The notes under the pieces: model-generated
What the model saw: the letters and a program-made list of their open reading frames with translations, nothing else
Told to the model about the DNA's origin: nothing
Databases searched by the model: none
Translations under genes and position numbers: made by a program
From: Phenylobacterium sp.
Lineage (GTDB): Bacteria; Pseudomonadota; Alphaproteobacteria; Caulobacterales; Caulobacteraceae
Direction of reading: 5' to 3'
Length of the DNA: 64,000 bases
Assembly (NCBI RefSeq): GCF_004297125.1
Contig: NZ_SCVD01000007.1
Coordinates: 62,001 to 126,000, forward strand
Shown here: piece by piece, positions 35,406-45,424 of the stretch
Position numbering within the stretch: position 1 is the stretch's first letter
How the letters are laid out: each line of letters opens with the position of its first letter

Positions 35406-35798
35406 ATGGGTATGACTTCCCCGACCCGCACGGAGGCGCGTGACAGGATCGTCGGCTGGACCGCCTTGGGCGGCTCTGCACTGGCGGTCTTCGCCTGGGC
35501 CGCCTGCTGCGTCCTGCCGATGGCGCTCTCGGTGGCGGGCCTCAGTCTGGCGGGGACGCTCTTCTTCGCCGAGCAGCGCGGCTTGCTGACCTGGGGCGCG
35601 ACCGCCGTGCTGGCGGCGGGATGGTGGACGGTCTGGCGAAGGCGTCGCGCCTGCGCGCGTGACGGAAGCTGTGCACCGCCATCGCGATTGACGATCGGGC
35701 TGCTGGCCGCCGCGACCGGCCTGATCGGCCTGGCGCTGGCCTGGCAGCCCTGGATCGAGCCCCGGGCCTTGATGCTGCTGAGGAGCCTTCGGGGATGA
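35406..35798 (+). CDS. MerT-like mercuric ion transporter
   Basis: The 130-residue protein has three membrane segments. The first carries the vicinal Cys pair (FAWAACCVLPMAL) and the cytoplasmic loop has CARDGSC, the second Cys pair of MerT. It would bring Hg(II) inside for handling. No MerA or MerP gene is seen beside it. It overlaps the next gene by four bases. Confidence 0.75.
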   Translation: MGMTSPTRTEARDRIVGWTALGGSALAVFAWAACCVLPMALSVAGLSLAGTLFFAEQRGLLTWGATAVLAAGWWTVWRRRRACARDGSCAPPSRLTIGLLAAATGLIGLALAWQPWIEPRALMLLRSLRG

Positions 35799-36046
35799 TC
35801 GGGACCGCCATCGAGCTGCGATCCACCTTGACCTGCCCGGACTGCGGCGCCCGCACGACCGAGACCATGCCCACCGACGCCTGCCAATATTTCTACGACT
35901 GCCCGGCGTGTGGTTCGGTCCTCAGCCCGAAGCCGGGCGACTGCTGCGTCTTCTGCTCCTATGCCGATACCCCTTGTCCGCCGATCCAGGAGGCGAGCGC
36001 CGCCGGCGAACCGACCGCCTGTTGCGGCGGTGGCGCCGGTGGCTGA
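35795..36046 (+). CDS. GDCCVxC cysteine-rich protein
   Basis: The 83-residue protein has CPDCG (13-17), CPACG and the signature GDCCVFCSY followed by CPPIQ. These small proteins are common beside mer genes; the Cys residues probably bind mercury or zinc. It ends in a CCGGG tail. Translation is coupled to merT-like. Confidence 0.85.
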   Translation: MIGTAIELRSTLTCPDCGARTTETMPTDACQYFYDCPACGSVLSPKPGDCCVFCSYADTPCPPIQEASAAGEPTACCGGGAGG

Positions 36047-36292
36047 CGAGCACAGGCTTCGCCCCGCCTACGAGCGGTTGAGGAACGACAGGGGCGAAGG
36101 GCCGCTCTGAGAGCCGGCCGTCCACCCAGGTCGTCGGCGACGGCGCTCCTGCAAGCCGCCGGACTGTCCGCTTCGCCCCGTCGCCAGCATCCTACCGGCG
36201 ACGACGATCCCAGACGGCGACGGGGTCGCGAGGCGGGTGGACGTGGATATGGCCTTGCCTCGCTCGGTGAGACCTTGGCGCCGCTCCGCGGG

Positions 36293-36490
36293 TCAGCCCG
36301 CCTCGTCGGGGAGAGCTTTGTGGACGACCACGGCGTTCGCACCCGCCGCCTTGAGCAGCTCCCACTCCTCGGGATCAAGGAGCTTGGTCGTGTCGATGTG
36401 CATGATGACCACATCGACCCGACCGTCCGCGAAGTCCTTGACCATGCGGCGAAACCCATCGTCGTTGCTCAATCGAACTCCTCTCGTCAC
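36293..36490 (-). CDS. small hypothetical protein
   Basis: The 65-residue product (FRRMVKDFADGRVDVVIMHIDTTKLLDPEEWELLKAAGANAVVVHKAL in outline) is a plausible small alpha/beta protein. No family recognised. It is flanked by gaps of about 245 and 100 bases with no gene. Confidence 0.5.
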   Translation of the reverse strand: MTRGVRLSNDDGFRRMVKDFADGRVDVVIMHIDTTKLLDPEEWELLKAAGANAVVVHKALPDEAG

Positions 36491-36587
36491 CGCTATGCGA
36501 ACGTAATCGTGCGGTCCCGGATCGGCCGCCGGAAGGCGCTCGGAGCCCCACTTCTACGCCGTCTTTGTCGGCAGGCCGAGGCGCTCT

Positions 36588-37160
36588 TCAGTCCTTCGAA
36601 CGTTTCTCCTCAGCCGCCCCAAGCTGCGCGCGGCCCGCTTCGGCGAGTTGCTCGTAGAACTGCATGTGCGCGTCCAGGACCGTCAGGAAGTCGACGGCCG
36701 CAACGGCGTCCTGCGTCGCCTCGTCGAGCTCATCGGCGGCGCTGGCCTGGATCAGCATGAACTTGTGGTGTGCGAAGACGTGGGCCAACCGAGGCTTGCG
36801 GAGATGAAAGGCCGCCAGGATCGCGAAGTGGTTCACCCTCAGGATTTCCGCGAACAGGCGACCACGGGCGAGCCGCAGACCCGTGCGGCCGTTCTCGAAG
36901 TCCTGATACCTCGAGGCGGAGGCGGACGCCTGGGCACCTCGCGCGGCCATCGGGCGGGGGCCTGCGTTGCGCCGGCGCATCGGCCTGCGCCACCCGAGCC
37001 TGCGCCCGAGCCGGCGCCGCGCGTGGTCGTCCCAGCGGGTGCGGCGGCGGTCGCGCCAATTACCGCGCGCCGGCCCACACGCCAGGCAGCGCGCCGGGCC
37101 GCCGGGCCTCGCCCGACGCACAGATGCAGCTGGACCGGTGGTCGTGGACGCGAGCGCCAC
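36588..37160 (-). CDS. hypothetical protein, helical C-terminus
   Basis: The second half is natural-looking helical sequence (VNHFAILAAFHLRKPRLAHVF, AADELDEATQDAVAAVDFLTVL, MQFYEQLAEAGRAQLGAAEEK); the first 75 residues are arginine-rich and doubtful. The true start is unclear; a GTG at 37160 is used. A secretion signal-like stretch lies in frame just upstream but without a start codon, so a 5' error is possible. Family unknown. Confidence 0.45.
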   Translation of the reverse strand: MALASTTTGPAASVRRARPGGPARCLACGPARGNWRDRRRTRWDDHARRRLGRRLGWRRPMRRRNAGPRPMAARGAQASASASRYQDFENGRTGLRLARGRLFAEILRVNHFAILAAFHLRKPRLAHVFAHHKFMLIQASAADELDEATQDAVAAVDFLTVLDAHMQFYEQLAEAGRAQLGAAEEKRSKD

Positions 37161-37213
37161 CCCAACGCAAGCCGAGGCCAGCGTGACGACCCCCCAGCCC
37201 CGCGACCGCCCCG

Positions 37214-37573
37214 TCAGCGGGCGCGCAGTTCCACCATGTCGAGCTTGGCCACGCGCCCGCTCACGACGACACCGCTGGCGAAGTGGTCGTCCATCACCGT
37301 CTCGATCCGCACTTCGCCCACATCCCGACGCTCAATGATGGGCGGGGCGCCTTTCATGGCTCCCGGACGCGTCTTGAACCTGACCACGGTCAGCGTCTGC
37401 CCGGCCTCGGCTCCATCGGCGCGTCCGACGCAGATCGTCACCGTGGCCCCCGCTCGGTCCACGACCTGGCCACGCATGACATACTTGTGCCAGAGCCCCT
37501 GGGCTTGCGCGGGGCGCAGCGCGGGCGCGAGCCCCGCGGTCACGCCGAGCAGAAACAGATCCCGTCTGCGCAT
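37214..37573 (-). CDS. exported hypothetical protein
   Basis: The 119-residue protein starts MRRRDLFLLGVTAGLAPALRPAQAQ, a Tat-like or Sec signal peptide, and continues as a small beta-rich domain (GQVVDRAGATVTICVG...GEVRIETVMDDHFASGVVVSGRVAKLDMVELR). A textbook AGGAGGT lies before the ATG at 37573. Function unknown; probably periplasmic. Confidence 0.7.
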   Translation of the reverse strand: MRRRDLFLLGVTAGLAPALRPAQAQGLWHKYVMRGQVVDRAGATVTICVGRADGAEAGQTLTVVRFKTRPGAMKGAPPIIERRDVGEVRIETVMDDHFASGVVVSGRVAKLDMVELRAR

Positions 37574-38014
37574 GCGTACCTCCTGGAGCCCTGCGCCGGG
37601 ACGTCTTGGAGACGCCGGCCGACGGAGCCGGCACGAGCGGCCCTCAAGTGAATTCTGTTCTAGATCGGCCGCGTTGGGCCGGTTGCCCGTGACAAGGCTT
37701 GCGGGCCAGGCTCGCCGGGCGGGGACGACCGGCGCCTTGAGCGAGATCAAACCGTTCCGTGGCGGTGCGGCTCGCGGACTTGCATTGGACGGGAAAAGGG
37801 GAAGATACCCTCATCGCGCAACGCGACAGTGGGTCCGCGTCCGGAGGCTGCCGCTGCGTACCACCCGCGCCCGCCGTCGTCCGCCGCAGGTCGCATCACG
37901 CGAAGGACGGCCACCTGGCCGCCTGCGGGTGGCGGCGCGGCGAGCAAACTATTGATCTGGCACAAATTCCTTTGACCCGGACCCAGCTAGGCTGGGCCGA
38001 CTGGTGGAGCGAAG
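37574..38014. other. promoter region of the salvage operon
   Basis: About 440 bases without a supported gene. It contains the FNR/FixK-like site at 37952-37965. Confidence 0.45.
37952..37965. promoter_or_regulatory. FNR/FixK-like box
   Basis: TTGATCTGGCACAA matches the FixK/FnrL site TTGATCTGGATCAA at 12 of 14 positions. It lies 50 bases before the MBL nuclease ATG, which suggests low-oxygen induction of the operon. Confidence 0.5.
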
Positions 38015-39381
38015 ATGACGAAGCTGACGTTGAGATCACTGGGCGGCGCGGGGACGGTGACCGGCTCGAAGCATCTGCTGGAGCTCGGGGGACGGCGTAT
38101 CCTGGTGGACTGCGGCCTCTTCCAGGGGCCAAGGCGCTTCGCGAGCAGAACTGGGGCCCGCTTCCGGTGGATCCGGCGTCCATTGACGCCGTGATCCTCA
38201 CCCACGCCCATCTTGACCACTGCGGGTACCTGCCCAAGCTGGTGCGCGAGGGTTTCCGCGGTGACATCTTCTGCTCGGCGGCCACGGCGGACCTCGCCGA
38301 GATCATCATGATGGACAGCGCGAAGATCCAGGAGAACGACGCGGAGTTCGCGAACCGGCACGGGTTCTCGAAACACACGCCCGCGCTCCCGCTCTACGGC
38401 AGGCATGACGCCGAGCGCGCCATCGGACAGCTGCGGCCCGTCGGGTTCGGCAAGCCGGTGGATCTCGGGCACGGCGCGGCCGCCACGTTCCGCTATGCCG
38501 GCCACATCCTGGGCGCGGCCACCGTGGAAGTGCGCTGGGGCGGCAAGACCGTCGTCTTCTCCGGCGATCTGGGACGCTATGACGATCCCATCACGCCGGA
38601 TCCGGAGCCCATCGCGAACGCCGACTACCTGCTCCTGGAGTCGACCTACGGCGACCGTCACCACGACCCCGTCGCGCCCGCCGAAGCCCTGCGGAGCGTG
38701 ATCGAGCGCACGACGGCGCGCGGCGGGACCGTGATCATCCCGGCCTTCGCGGTCGGCCGCGCCCAGGAACTGCTCTACCTGCTGTCGAAGCTCAAAGGGG
38801 ACGGCGCACTGCCGTTGACGCTGGTCTACCTCGACAGCCCCATGGCCACCGACGCCTCGGAGCTGCTCTGTCGCCACGGCGCCGACCACAAGCTGCCGGA
38901 GGAGGTTTGCCGCGCCGCGTGCGCCGTCGCGACCTACACGCGCGACGTCGAGGAGTCCAAGGCCCTCAGCCACAACAGCATGCCCAAGGTGATCATCTCG
39001 GCCAGCGGCATGGCGACGGGCGGGCGCGTCCTGCACCATCTGAAGGCCTATGGGCCGGATCCCCGGAACACCGTCCTGTTCTCCGGCTACCAGGCCGCCG
39101 GCACCCGTGGTCAGGCGCTGCTTGGCGGGGCCCGGGAGGTCAAGATCCACGGCCAGTGGATTCCCATCCGGGCCGAGGTGGCGAACCTGCCGATGCTGTC
39201 CGCCCACGCCGACGTTGACGAGATCATGCGCTGGCTGTCCGGGTTCCAACGCCCGCCGCGCCGCACCTTCATCGTCCATGGGGAAGGTGGCGGACCGATC
39301 GGCCTGAAGGCGCGGATCGAGGAGGACCTCGGGTGGCCCTGCACGATCTCGGCCCAGGGCGAAGCGTACGTGCTGTCGTGA
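38015..39381 (+). pseudogene. MBL-fold RNA-processing nuclease, -1 frameshift
   Basis: The first 38 codons (MTKLTLRSLGGAGTVTGSKH...ILVDCGLFQGP) are in one frame, then the sequence continues in another (KALREQNWGPLPVDPASIDAVIL). A single missing C at about 38129-38131 explains it. The remainder is a full beta-CASP metallo-beta-lactamase: THAHLDHCGYLP, HILGAATVEV, SGDLGRYDDP, STYGDR, ISASGMATGGRVLHHL and SAHADVDEI. It is homologous to CPSF/Ysh1-like RNases. GGAG precedes the ATG. The stop overlaps the next gene's GTG by four bases. Confidence 0.85.
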
Positions 39382-40898
39382 TCGCCGACGCCCAGACGGT
39401 CTCGGCGCCCACGCTGAAGGCGCGGCGGCTGGGGTTCTTCACCCAGCATGACGCCATCGTCCTGATGCGCGCGGACTGCCACGTCTGCCGCTCAGAAGGC
39501 CTCGGGCCCCGCTCCCAGGTGCTGTTGGCCGCGCAGGGCCGCGAGGTGCTTGCGACCCTCTATCAAGTGGCGGACGGGCTGCTCAAGCCGGGCGAGGCGG
39601 GCCTCTCCGAAGCGGCGTGGGAGCGGCTGGGCGTCGCCGACGGAGCGGCGCTGACGGTGCGCCATCCGCCCCCGCTGGGCTCCCTGTCGGCGATCCGCCG
39701 CCGCATCCACGGACAGCGGCTGGACCCGGCCGACCTGCGGTCCATCGTCCAGGACATCGCGCTGGCCCGCTACACCGACGTCCATCTCTCCGCCTTCCTG
39801 ACCGCTTGCTCGGCCCTCCCGCTCGACCTGGGCGAGACGGTCAGCCTGACCCAGGCGATGATCGAGGCCGGCGAGCGGCTGGCCTGGGACGCCCCGATCG
39901 TCGTCGACAAACACTCGGTGGGCGGGCTGCCGGGCAATCGCACCACGCCAATCGTGGTGGCGATCGTGGCCTCGCACGGCCTGGTCATGCCGAAGACCTC
40001 GTCCCGGGCGATCACCAGCCCGGCCGGCACCGCGGACACCATGGAGACCCTGGCGCCGGTCGATCTGGACGTGCCCGCCATGCGCCGCGTGGTCGAGCGC
40101 GAAGGCGCCTGCGTGGTCTGGGGCGGGTCGGTCCGCCTCAGTCCCGCCGACGACATCCTGATCCGGGTGGAGCGGGTCCTGGACATCGACACGGAGGGCC
40201 AGCTCATCGCCTCCGTCCTGTCCAAGAAGATCGCGGCGGGATCGACCCACATCGTGATCGACATACCGGTGGGCGCCACGGCCAAGGTGCGCTCCGACGA
40301 CGCGGCCGCCGACCTGGCCGAGCGCCTGGCCCATGTGGCGCGCGCCCTCGGAGTCACCGTGCGCTGCGTCATGACCGACGGCGATCAGCCGGTCGGACGG
40401 GGCATCGGCCCGGCCCTGGAGGCCCACGATGTGCTGGCGGTGCTGAGGAACGATCCCGCCGCCCCGGAGGACCTGCGGCGGCGCGCCTGCGGGCTTGCGG
40501 GCGCCGCGCTCGAGCTCGCGGGCCGGGCCGCGCCCGGCGAAGGCCTCGCGCTCGCCGAGGCCACGCTGGCCGACGGCCGGGCCTGGACGAAGTTCCAGCG
40601 GATCTGCGAGGCCCAGGGGGGCCTGCGGAAACCGCCCGTCGCCCCCCTGACGCGACCGATCCTGGCCCCTCGCGCGGGCCGGGTCGTCGGCATCAACAAC
40701 CGGACGCTGGCGCGACTGGCGAAGCTGGCGGGGGCGCCGGACGCCAAGGCGGCGGGCCTCACCCTGCACGTGCGCCTGGGAGACGAGGTGGGGCAGGGGC
40801 AACCGCTCATGACGGTGCATGCGGAGGCGCCGGGGGAGCTCGCCTACGCCCTCGAGTTCGCCGGGGCCAATCCCGACATCGTCCTTCTGGAGGCCTGA
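39378..40898 (+). CDS. deoA: thymidine phosphorylase, long form
   Basis: The 506-residue enzyme cleaves thymidine with phosphate to thymine and deoxyribose-1-phosphate. It has an extra N-terminal beta domain like AMP phosphorylases, then the glycosyltransferase family 3 core with DKHSVGGLPGNRTTPIVVAIVA and the SRAITSPAGTADTME signature; the pyrimidine-phosphorylase C-terminal domain closes it. A GTG at 39378, overlapping the upstream stop, is the coupled start. Fits nucleotide salvage with the PRPP synthetase. Confidence 0.85.
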   Translation: MIADAQTVSAPTLKARRLGFFTQHDAIVLMRADCHVCRSEGLGPRSQVLLAAQGREVLATLYQVADGLLKPGEAGLSEAAWERLGVADGAALTVRHPPPLGSLSAIRRRIHGQRLDPADLRSIVQDIALARYTDVHLSAFLTACSALPLDLGETVSLTQAMIEAGERLAWDAPIVVDKHSVGGLPGNRTTPIVVAIVASHGLVMPKTSSRAITSPAGTADTMETLAPVDLDVPAMRRVVEREGACVVWGGSVRLSPADDILIRVERVLDIDTEGQLIASVLSKKIAAGSTHIVIDIPVGATAKVRSDDAAADLAERLAHVARALGVTVRCVMTDGDQPVGRGIGPALEAHDVLAVLRNDPAAPEDLRRRACGLAGAALELAGRAAPGEGLALAEATLADGRAWTKFQRICEAQGGLRKPPVAPLTRPILAPRAGRVVGINNRTLARLAKLAGAPDAKAAGLTLHVRLGDEVGQGQPLMTVHAEAPGELAYALEFAGANPDIVLLEA

Positions 40899-40901
40899 AC
40901 C

Positions 40902-41789
40902 ATGCGCCTGGTCTTCGCCCTGCCCGGCAACGAGGCCTTCGCCGCCAGGCTCGCCCAGGAGGCTGGCGCGGAGCTGGGCGAGCTTGAGACCCGCCAGTTC
41001 CCCGACGGGGAGCACTATGTCCGCCTGCGCACCGATCCGGCCGGTCGCCAGGTCGACATGGTGTGCAGCCTTGTGCGCGCCGACAGCGTGATCCTGACGC
41101 TGCTGTTCGCCGCCGCGGCGGCGCGGGCGCAGGGGGCGGCGAAGGTGACGCTCGTCGCGCCCTACCTCGGCTACATGCGCCAGGACACACAGTTCAAGGC
41201 GGGCGAGGCGGTGACCTCGGCCACCTTCGCGCGTCTGGTCTCCGGCGCGTTCGACCGGCTGGTCACGGTGGATCCCCACCTCCACCGGCACAAGGCGCTG
41301 GACGAGATCTACGACATCCCCTGCGTGACGCTCCATGCGGCCGGACTGCTGGGCGCGTGGATCCGCGCCGAGGCGCCCAACGCCCTGGTGATCGGGCCGG
41401 ATAGCGAGAGTGCGCAATGGGCCGCGGAGGTTGCCACGGTCGCGGACGCGCCCGTGGTGGTCCTGCAGAAGCAGCGCCTGGGCGACCGGAAGGTGCGGAT
41501 CACCTTCCCGGACCTGTCGGCGTTCGCCGGGCGCCAGCCGGTGCTGATCGACGACATCGCCTCTTCGGGGCGAACCCTCGCGGCGGCGGCCCGGGAACTC
41601 CTGGCGCGCGGCTTTGCGGCCCCCCTCTGCGTCGTGGTCCACCCGGTGTTCGGCGGCGACGCCTTCGCGGAGGTCGCCCACGTGACGGCGCGCGTCGTCT
41701 CGACGGACGCCGTGCCGCACGAGACGAACCTGATCTTCCTGGCCCCCCTCGTCGCGGCCGCCCTGAAGGCGGAGGCCGGCGATGTCTGA
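40902..41789 (+). CDS. prs: ribose-phosphate pyrophosphokinase (PRPP synthetase), short form
   Basis: The 295-residue enzyme makes PRPP from ribose-5-phosphate and ATP. It shows RQFPDGEHYVRL, APYLGYMRQDTQFKAGEAV, the metal site VTVDPHLHRH and the PRPP loop LIDDIASSGRTLAAAA. It is shorter than the housekeeping enzyme (about 310-320), as in the class linked to thymidine phosphorylase. It starts three bases after deoA. Confidence 0.9.
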   Translation: MRLVFALPGNEAFAARLAQEAGAELGELETRQFPDGEHYVRLRTDPAGRQVDMVCSLVRADSVILTLLFAAAAARAQGAAKVTLVAPYLGYMRQDTQFKAGEAVTSATFARLVSGAFDRLVTVDPHLHRHKALDEIYDIPCVTLHAAGLLGAWIRAEAPNALVIGPDSESAQWAAEVATVADAPVVVLQKQRLGDRKVRITFPDLSAFAGRQPVLIDDIASSGRTLAAAARELLARGFAAPLCVVVHPVFGGDAFAEVAHVTARVVSTDAVPHETNLIFLAPLVAAALKAEAGDV

Positions 41790-41972
41790 CTTGGAGGTGG
41801 TGTTCCGCATTCTGGCCGCCGCTGCGGTCGGGTTCCTGATCGGGCTCGAGCGGTCGCGGCGGATCCGGTTCGTCGGGGCCCGCACCTTCGCCCTGATCGC
41901 CACCGTCGGCGCCATGGCCGGGGTCGTCGCCATGCGCCTTCATAGCGAGGACGCGCGGGTGATCAGCACCGC
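41782..41972 (+). pseudogene. MgtC/SapB-family membrane protein, 5' fragment
   Basis: The reading MSDLEVVFRILAAAAVGFLI with GLERSRR and GARTFALIATVGAMAGVVA is the start of an MgtC/SapB membrane protein. At about 41965-41973 it breaks into unrelated sequence and stops at 42006. Most of the protein is missing. It overlaps the end of prs by eight bases. Confidence 0.75.
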
Positions 41973-42389
41973 TTGGCCGAGCACATGGGGGGTCCCTCGG
42001 CGATGATGGGCGGCGGTCGGATGACCTATGCCTTCGACGCCCAGCGCGGCCAGGCGGTGGGATCCCATATCCGGATGGGCGGGGAGGCGTTCGGCCTCCG
42101 TCTCTTCGTGGATGAAGTCGTCACCGTCCGCGATCCGCCGCGCCGCAAGGTCTGGCGTACGACCGGGGAGCCCAGGCTCATCATCATCGGCGCCTACGAG
42201 ATGGGGTTCGAGATCGCCGAGGAGGGCGCGGGCTCGCGCCTGCGCGTCTGGATCGACTACGCCCTCCCGGACCGCGGGTGGGCCCGGCGCGCGCCCGCGC
42301 TCGCCGGCCTCTACGCGCGCTGGTGCGTGAACAGGATGGTGTCCGACGCCGTCCGGCACTTCAGGTCTGCGGGCGCGCGGGCGGCATGA
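41958..42389 (+). pseudogene. SRPBCC-family protein lacking its N-terminus
   Basis: From RLAEHMGGPSAMMGGGRM onward the frame matches a conserved SRPBCC (START-like) family, with DEVVTVRDPPRRKVWRT and [16 protein letters not shown]. The first part of the family is absent, replaced by the MgtC fragment; the only start is TTG at 41973. A deletion joined the two genes. Confidence 0.7.
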
Positions 42390-42663
42390 ACGGAGGGACG
42401 CCGGGGATGGGACGGCCAGCGACACGGCGGCCTTTGCGGCGAAGGACGGTGCTCTGCGCGGCGCTCTGGCTGGGACTGGCCGGTTGCTCGCGGGCGCCGG
42501 CGCGCGCGCCGTCCGACACGGCCGCCGCCGCCGGCGCCTCCGACGAGATGGGCGAACCCCACGACCAGTCCGCCTTCGCGAAGGACCCGACGGAGACCCA
42601 TCTCATGTCGCCGGACGAACCGGACATGCATCCGCAGCCAGAGGCCGCCCCGGCCGAACCCCG

Positions 42664-42667
<4 letters not shown>
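42386..42667 (+). CDS. small lipoprotein
   Basis: The 93-residue protein has a basic start, a hydrophobic stretch and a lipobox ([13 protein letters not shown]) at about residues 22-34, then an acidic, methionine/histidine-rich disordered tail ([24 protein letters not shown]). The Met/His content could bind copper; the copA remnant next door fits. Overlaps the SRPBCC stop. Confidence 0.65.
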
Positions 42668-43474
<807 letters not shown>

Positions 43475-43931
43475 GGCGTCCGCCAGCCGGCATCTGAAGC
43501 GGCCCGCGGCTCCCCGGTTCCGACGCCGCGCTGCGGTGAAGGATCATGCCTGGACCCGACGCCCCCGCTGACCCTTTGGCCGCAGTTGCCCCTGCGACCG
43601 CAATCAGGCGCCGACGCCTGGCGTTCGTCGCGAGACGAGCCTCATACCCACAATTCAGCCCACCGGACGGGGCCCAGGCGAGGCCCGCCCTATGCTGCCA
43701 GGACGCAAACATGATCTGCGCCTCGTTGAACTTGCTCCTCTTCACGGCCATCCGCGCAAAGGTGACGGACTCTCGCTCAAACCGGGGAATCAGGACGGCG
43801 GCACGTCAATGTCACCTCGGTTCTTCAGCCTTCGCCGCCGCGAGACGGGTGAACCAGATGCGCCGAACTCGCTGCGGGAATCTGTTCATGTTCCGCGAGT
43901 TGCGCGGCGCCCCGGAATTGTAGCCCCGCCC
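43475..43931. other. gap with a possible IS3-type transposase relic
   Basis: On the minus strand 43751-43707 reads MAVKRSKFNEAQIMF, like the first residues of IS3-family OrfA proteins, then degenerates. No IS ends are visible. The remainder holds nothing recognisable. Confidence 0.35.
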
Positions 43932-44852
43932 TCAGAGCGTCCCGCGTATCGGCGGTGTTGCTCTGCCAAGGGGCGATACATCGGCGCAAGCGACCGGGAC
44001 GGTGAGCGCTGCGAGCCGAGTATACAGGCGCTTGAGATTATCCAGGTTTCGGTCAGCCAGGTGGACGACAGCGGGTCTCTCAAGCGCCGCGTCCGGAACA
44101 ACGGCCCCGCCGCAGGCCCAGGCACAGGAGCCTCTCGCAATAAGGCCGTGGAGGCGGCGCCGCACCGTCTCTGCGGAAATTCCCAGCCGCCGGGCTACCA
44201 AGGCCGCAGTCACGGGTTTCCGATCGGCCTCTGCACCGGAGCATGCCGCGCGGTGATCGTGCTCTGTGTTCGACCGAAAAACCTCAAGCCAGATCGCCGC
44301 GTCCACCGCGTCTCCGACCGCCTCAGTCGCCAGCGCCACGATGCGCAGGAGGTATTCGGACGAGAGGCGGGCGGCGGCGCGCAACGGGAGGGGCTCAGCC
44401 AGCGGGGGCGCCGTCAATTCAGGCAGGACGCCCCACTCTGCGAGGATCGTATGAAGCTCCGAGAGCTTTCGATACGCCGCCTCCAGCGTCTCGCGATGTC
44501 CCGGCAGCGCGAGGCGTCGTGCGGGCACCACGAGACCGTCCGGAGAATTGCGGCACACGCCAAGCAGCGCCAGTCGATTCACCCGCCGGCGCACCGTCTC
44601 GAACGGGAGCCTGAGAGACTGCGCAAGCGCGTTGATGCGGATTGGCCGGCGGAGCTCATCTGGCGGCACGGCACGGTAGGTCGCATAGGCGGCCTGCAAA
44701 GCGGAGTTTCGCATCAGCGCCTCGACGTTCGCCTGGGTGACGGTGGTCACGATCAAGGCGTCGGTCAGGTCCATCGGCTGACGACCGGTCTGAACCTGAT
44801 CCAGCAGGAAGCCCGTGGTGATGCTCAATATGCTTTTTGCTTCCACCGCCAC
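43932..44852 (-). CDS. transcriptional regulator with two similar HTH domains
   Basis: The 306-residue protein carries two alike winged-helix segments: INALAQSLRLPFETVRRRVNRLALLGVC and ALVARRLGISAETVRRRLHGLIARGSC, separated by a helical linker, as if from an internal duplication. The N-terminal MAVEAKSILSITTGFLLDQ is unknown. A GTG start has a strong GGAAGGGGGG upstream. It may control nearby catabolic genes; no direct evidence. Confidence 0.65.
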   Translation of the reverse strand: MAVEAKSILSITTGFLLDQVQTGRQPMDLTDALIVTTVTQANVEALMRNSALQAAYATYRAVPPDELRRPIRINALAQSLRLPFETVRRRVNRLALLGVCRNSPDGLVVPARRLALPGHRETLEAAYRKLSELHTILAEWGVLPELTAPPLAEPLPLRAAARLSSEYLLRIVALATEAVGDAVDAAIWLEVFRSNTEHDHRAACSGAEADRKPVTAALVARRLGISAETVRRRLHGLIARGSCAWACGGAVVPDAALERPAVVHLADRNLDNLKRLYTRLAALTVPVACADVSPLGRATPPIRGTL

Positions 44853-45237
44853 GCGTGCCCCCCTTCCGCATGGCTTTTTCCGAAGAGTGATAATCTTGTA
44901 CGCGGCCCAGTGCTGCAGGGAGTGTCGATATTAAGAAGGGTAGGCAACCAGCAACTCCAACCAAGTCATAATTGTATGTTACATTATGATGCGGATTCTG
45001 TTCGAGTCGGAGCATGATCAGTTTCGAACAACAATGCCGCACCTTTCCCCGACCCGTGGGCTTGGGTCCCGCAGAGGGTGTGCGCTGGGCTCTCGTCACC
45101 GTGCCGGGCGTGGGTCTCTTGGCGAGCTGGCTGCCTTTCGTCGCGTCCAGAAAGCTCAAGGCCGCAATAGTGAGTTGACCCTAAGGCCGGGCAAGAGGCT
45201 TGCGGCGACATCGGCGTGGGGTCGGCGGCGTCCGGAC
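44853..45237. other. AT-richer upstream region of the regulator
   Basis: Contains AT-rich stretches near 44885 and 44970-45000 suited to a promoter for the leftward regulator gene. No gene recognised. Confidence 0.35.
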
Positions 45238-45424
45238 GGGCGCTGCCAGGTCGGAGACCGTCGCGCGAACATCAGAGTTGCGGGTCAGGATGAAAGCGCG
45301 CGCCGCCCCTTCGCGACCCCGGGGCAATGTGTCCGCAGGTCGTCGAGCACCTCGTAACGATCGGTTCTGAACCTCGGACGGAGAGGCGTCTGGGCGAAGA
45401 TGCTCGGCAACGCCTCAGCCGTCG
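45238..45424 (-). pseudogene. cytochrome P450 N-terminal relic
   Basis: Minus-strand reading just past the hydrolase gives LPSIFAQTPLRPRFR and YEVLDDLRTHCP, then after a frameshift FILTRNSDVRATVSDL. These align with the first 57 residues of the P450 at 63493 (LPNIFELTPMDAKFR, QVLDNLRSQCP, YFLTRYADVRATVSDL). The start codon is ACG instead of ATG. The hydrolase stop lies inside the first codons just as at 63.5 kb, so the two loci share ancestry. Confidence 0.75.

Noticed and set aside
37759..38014. Upstream extension of the MBL nuclease frame
   Set aside because: The true N-terminus is in a different frame starting at 38015; the extension is unconserved and appears only because of the frameshift.
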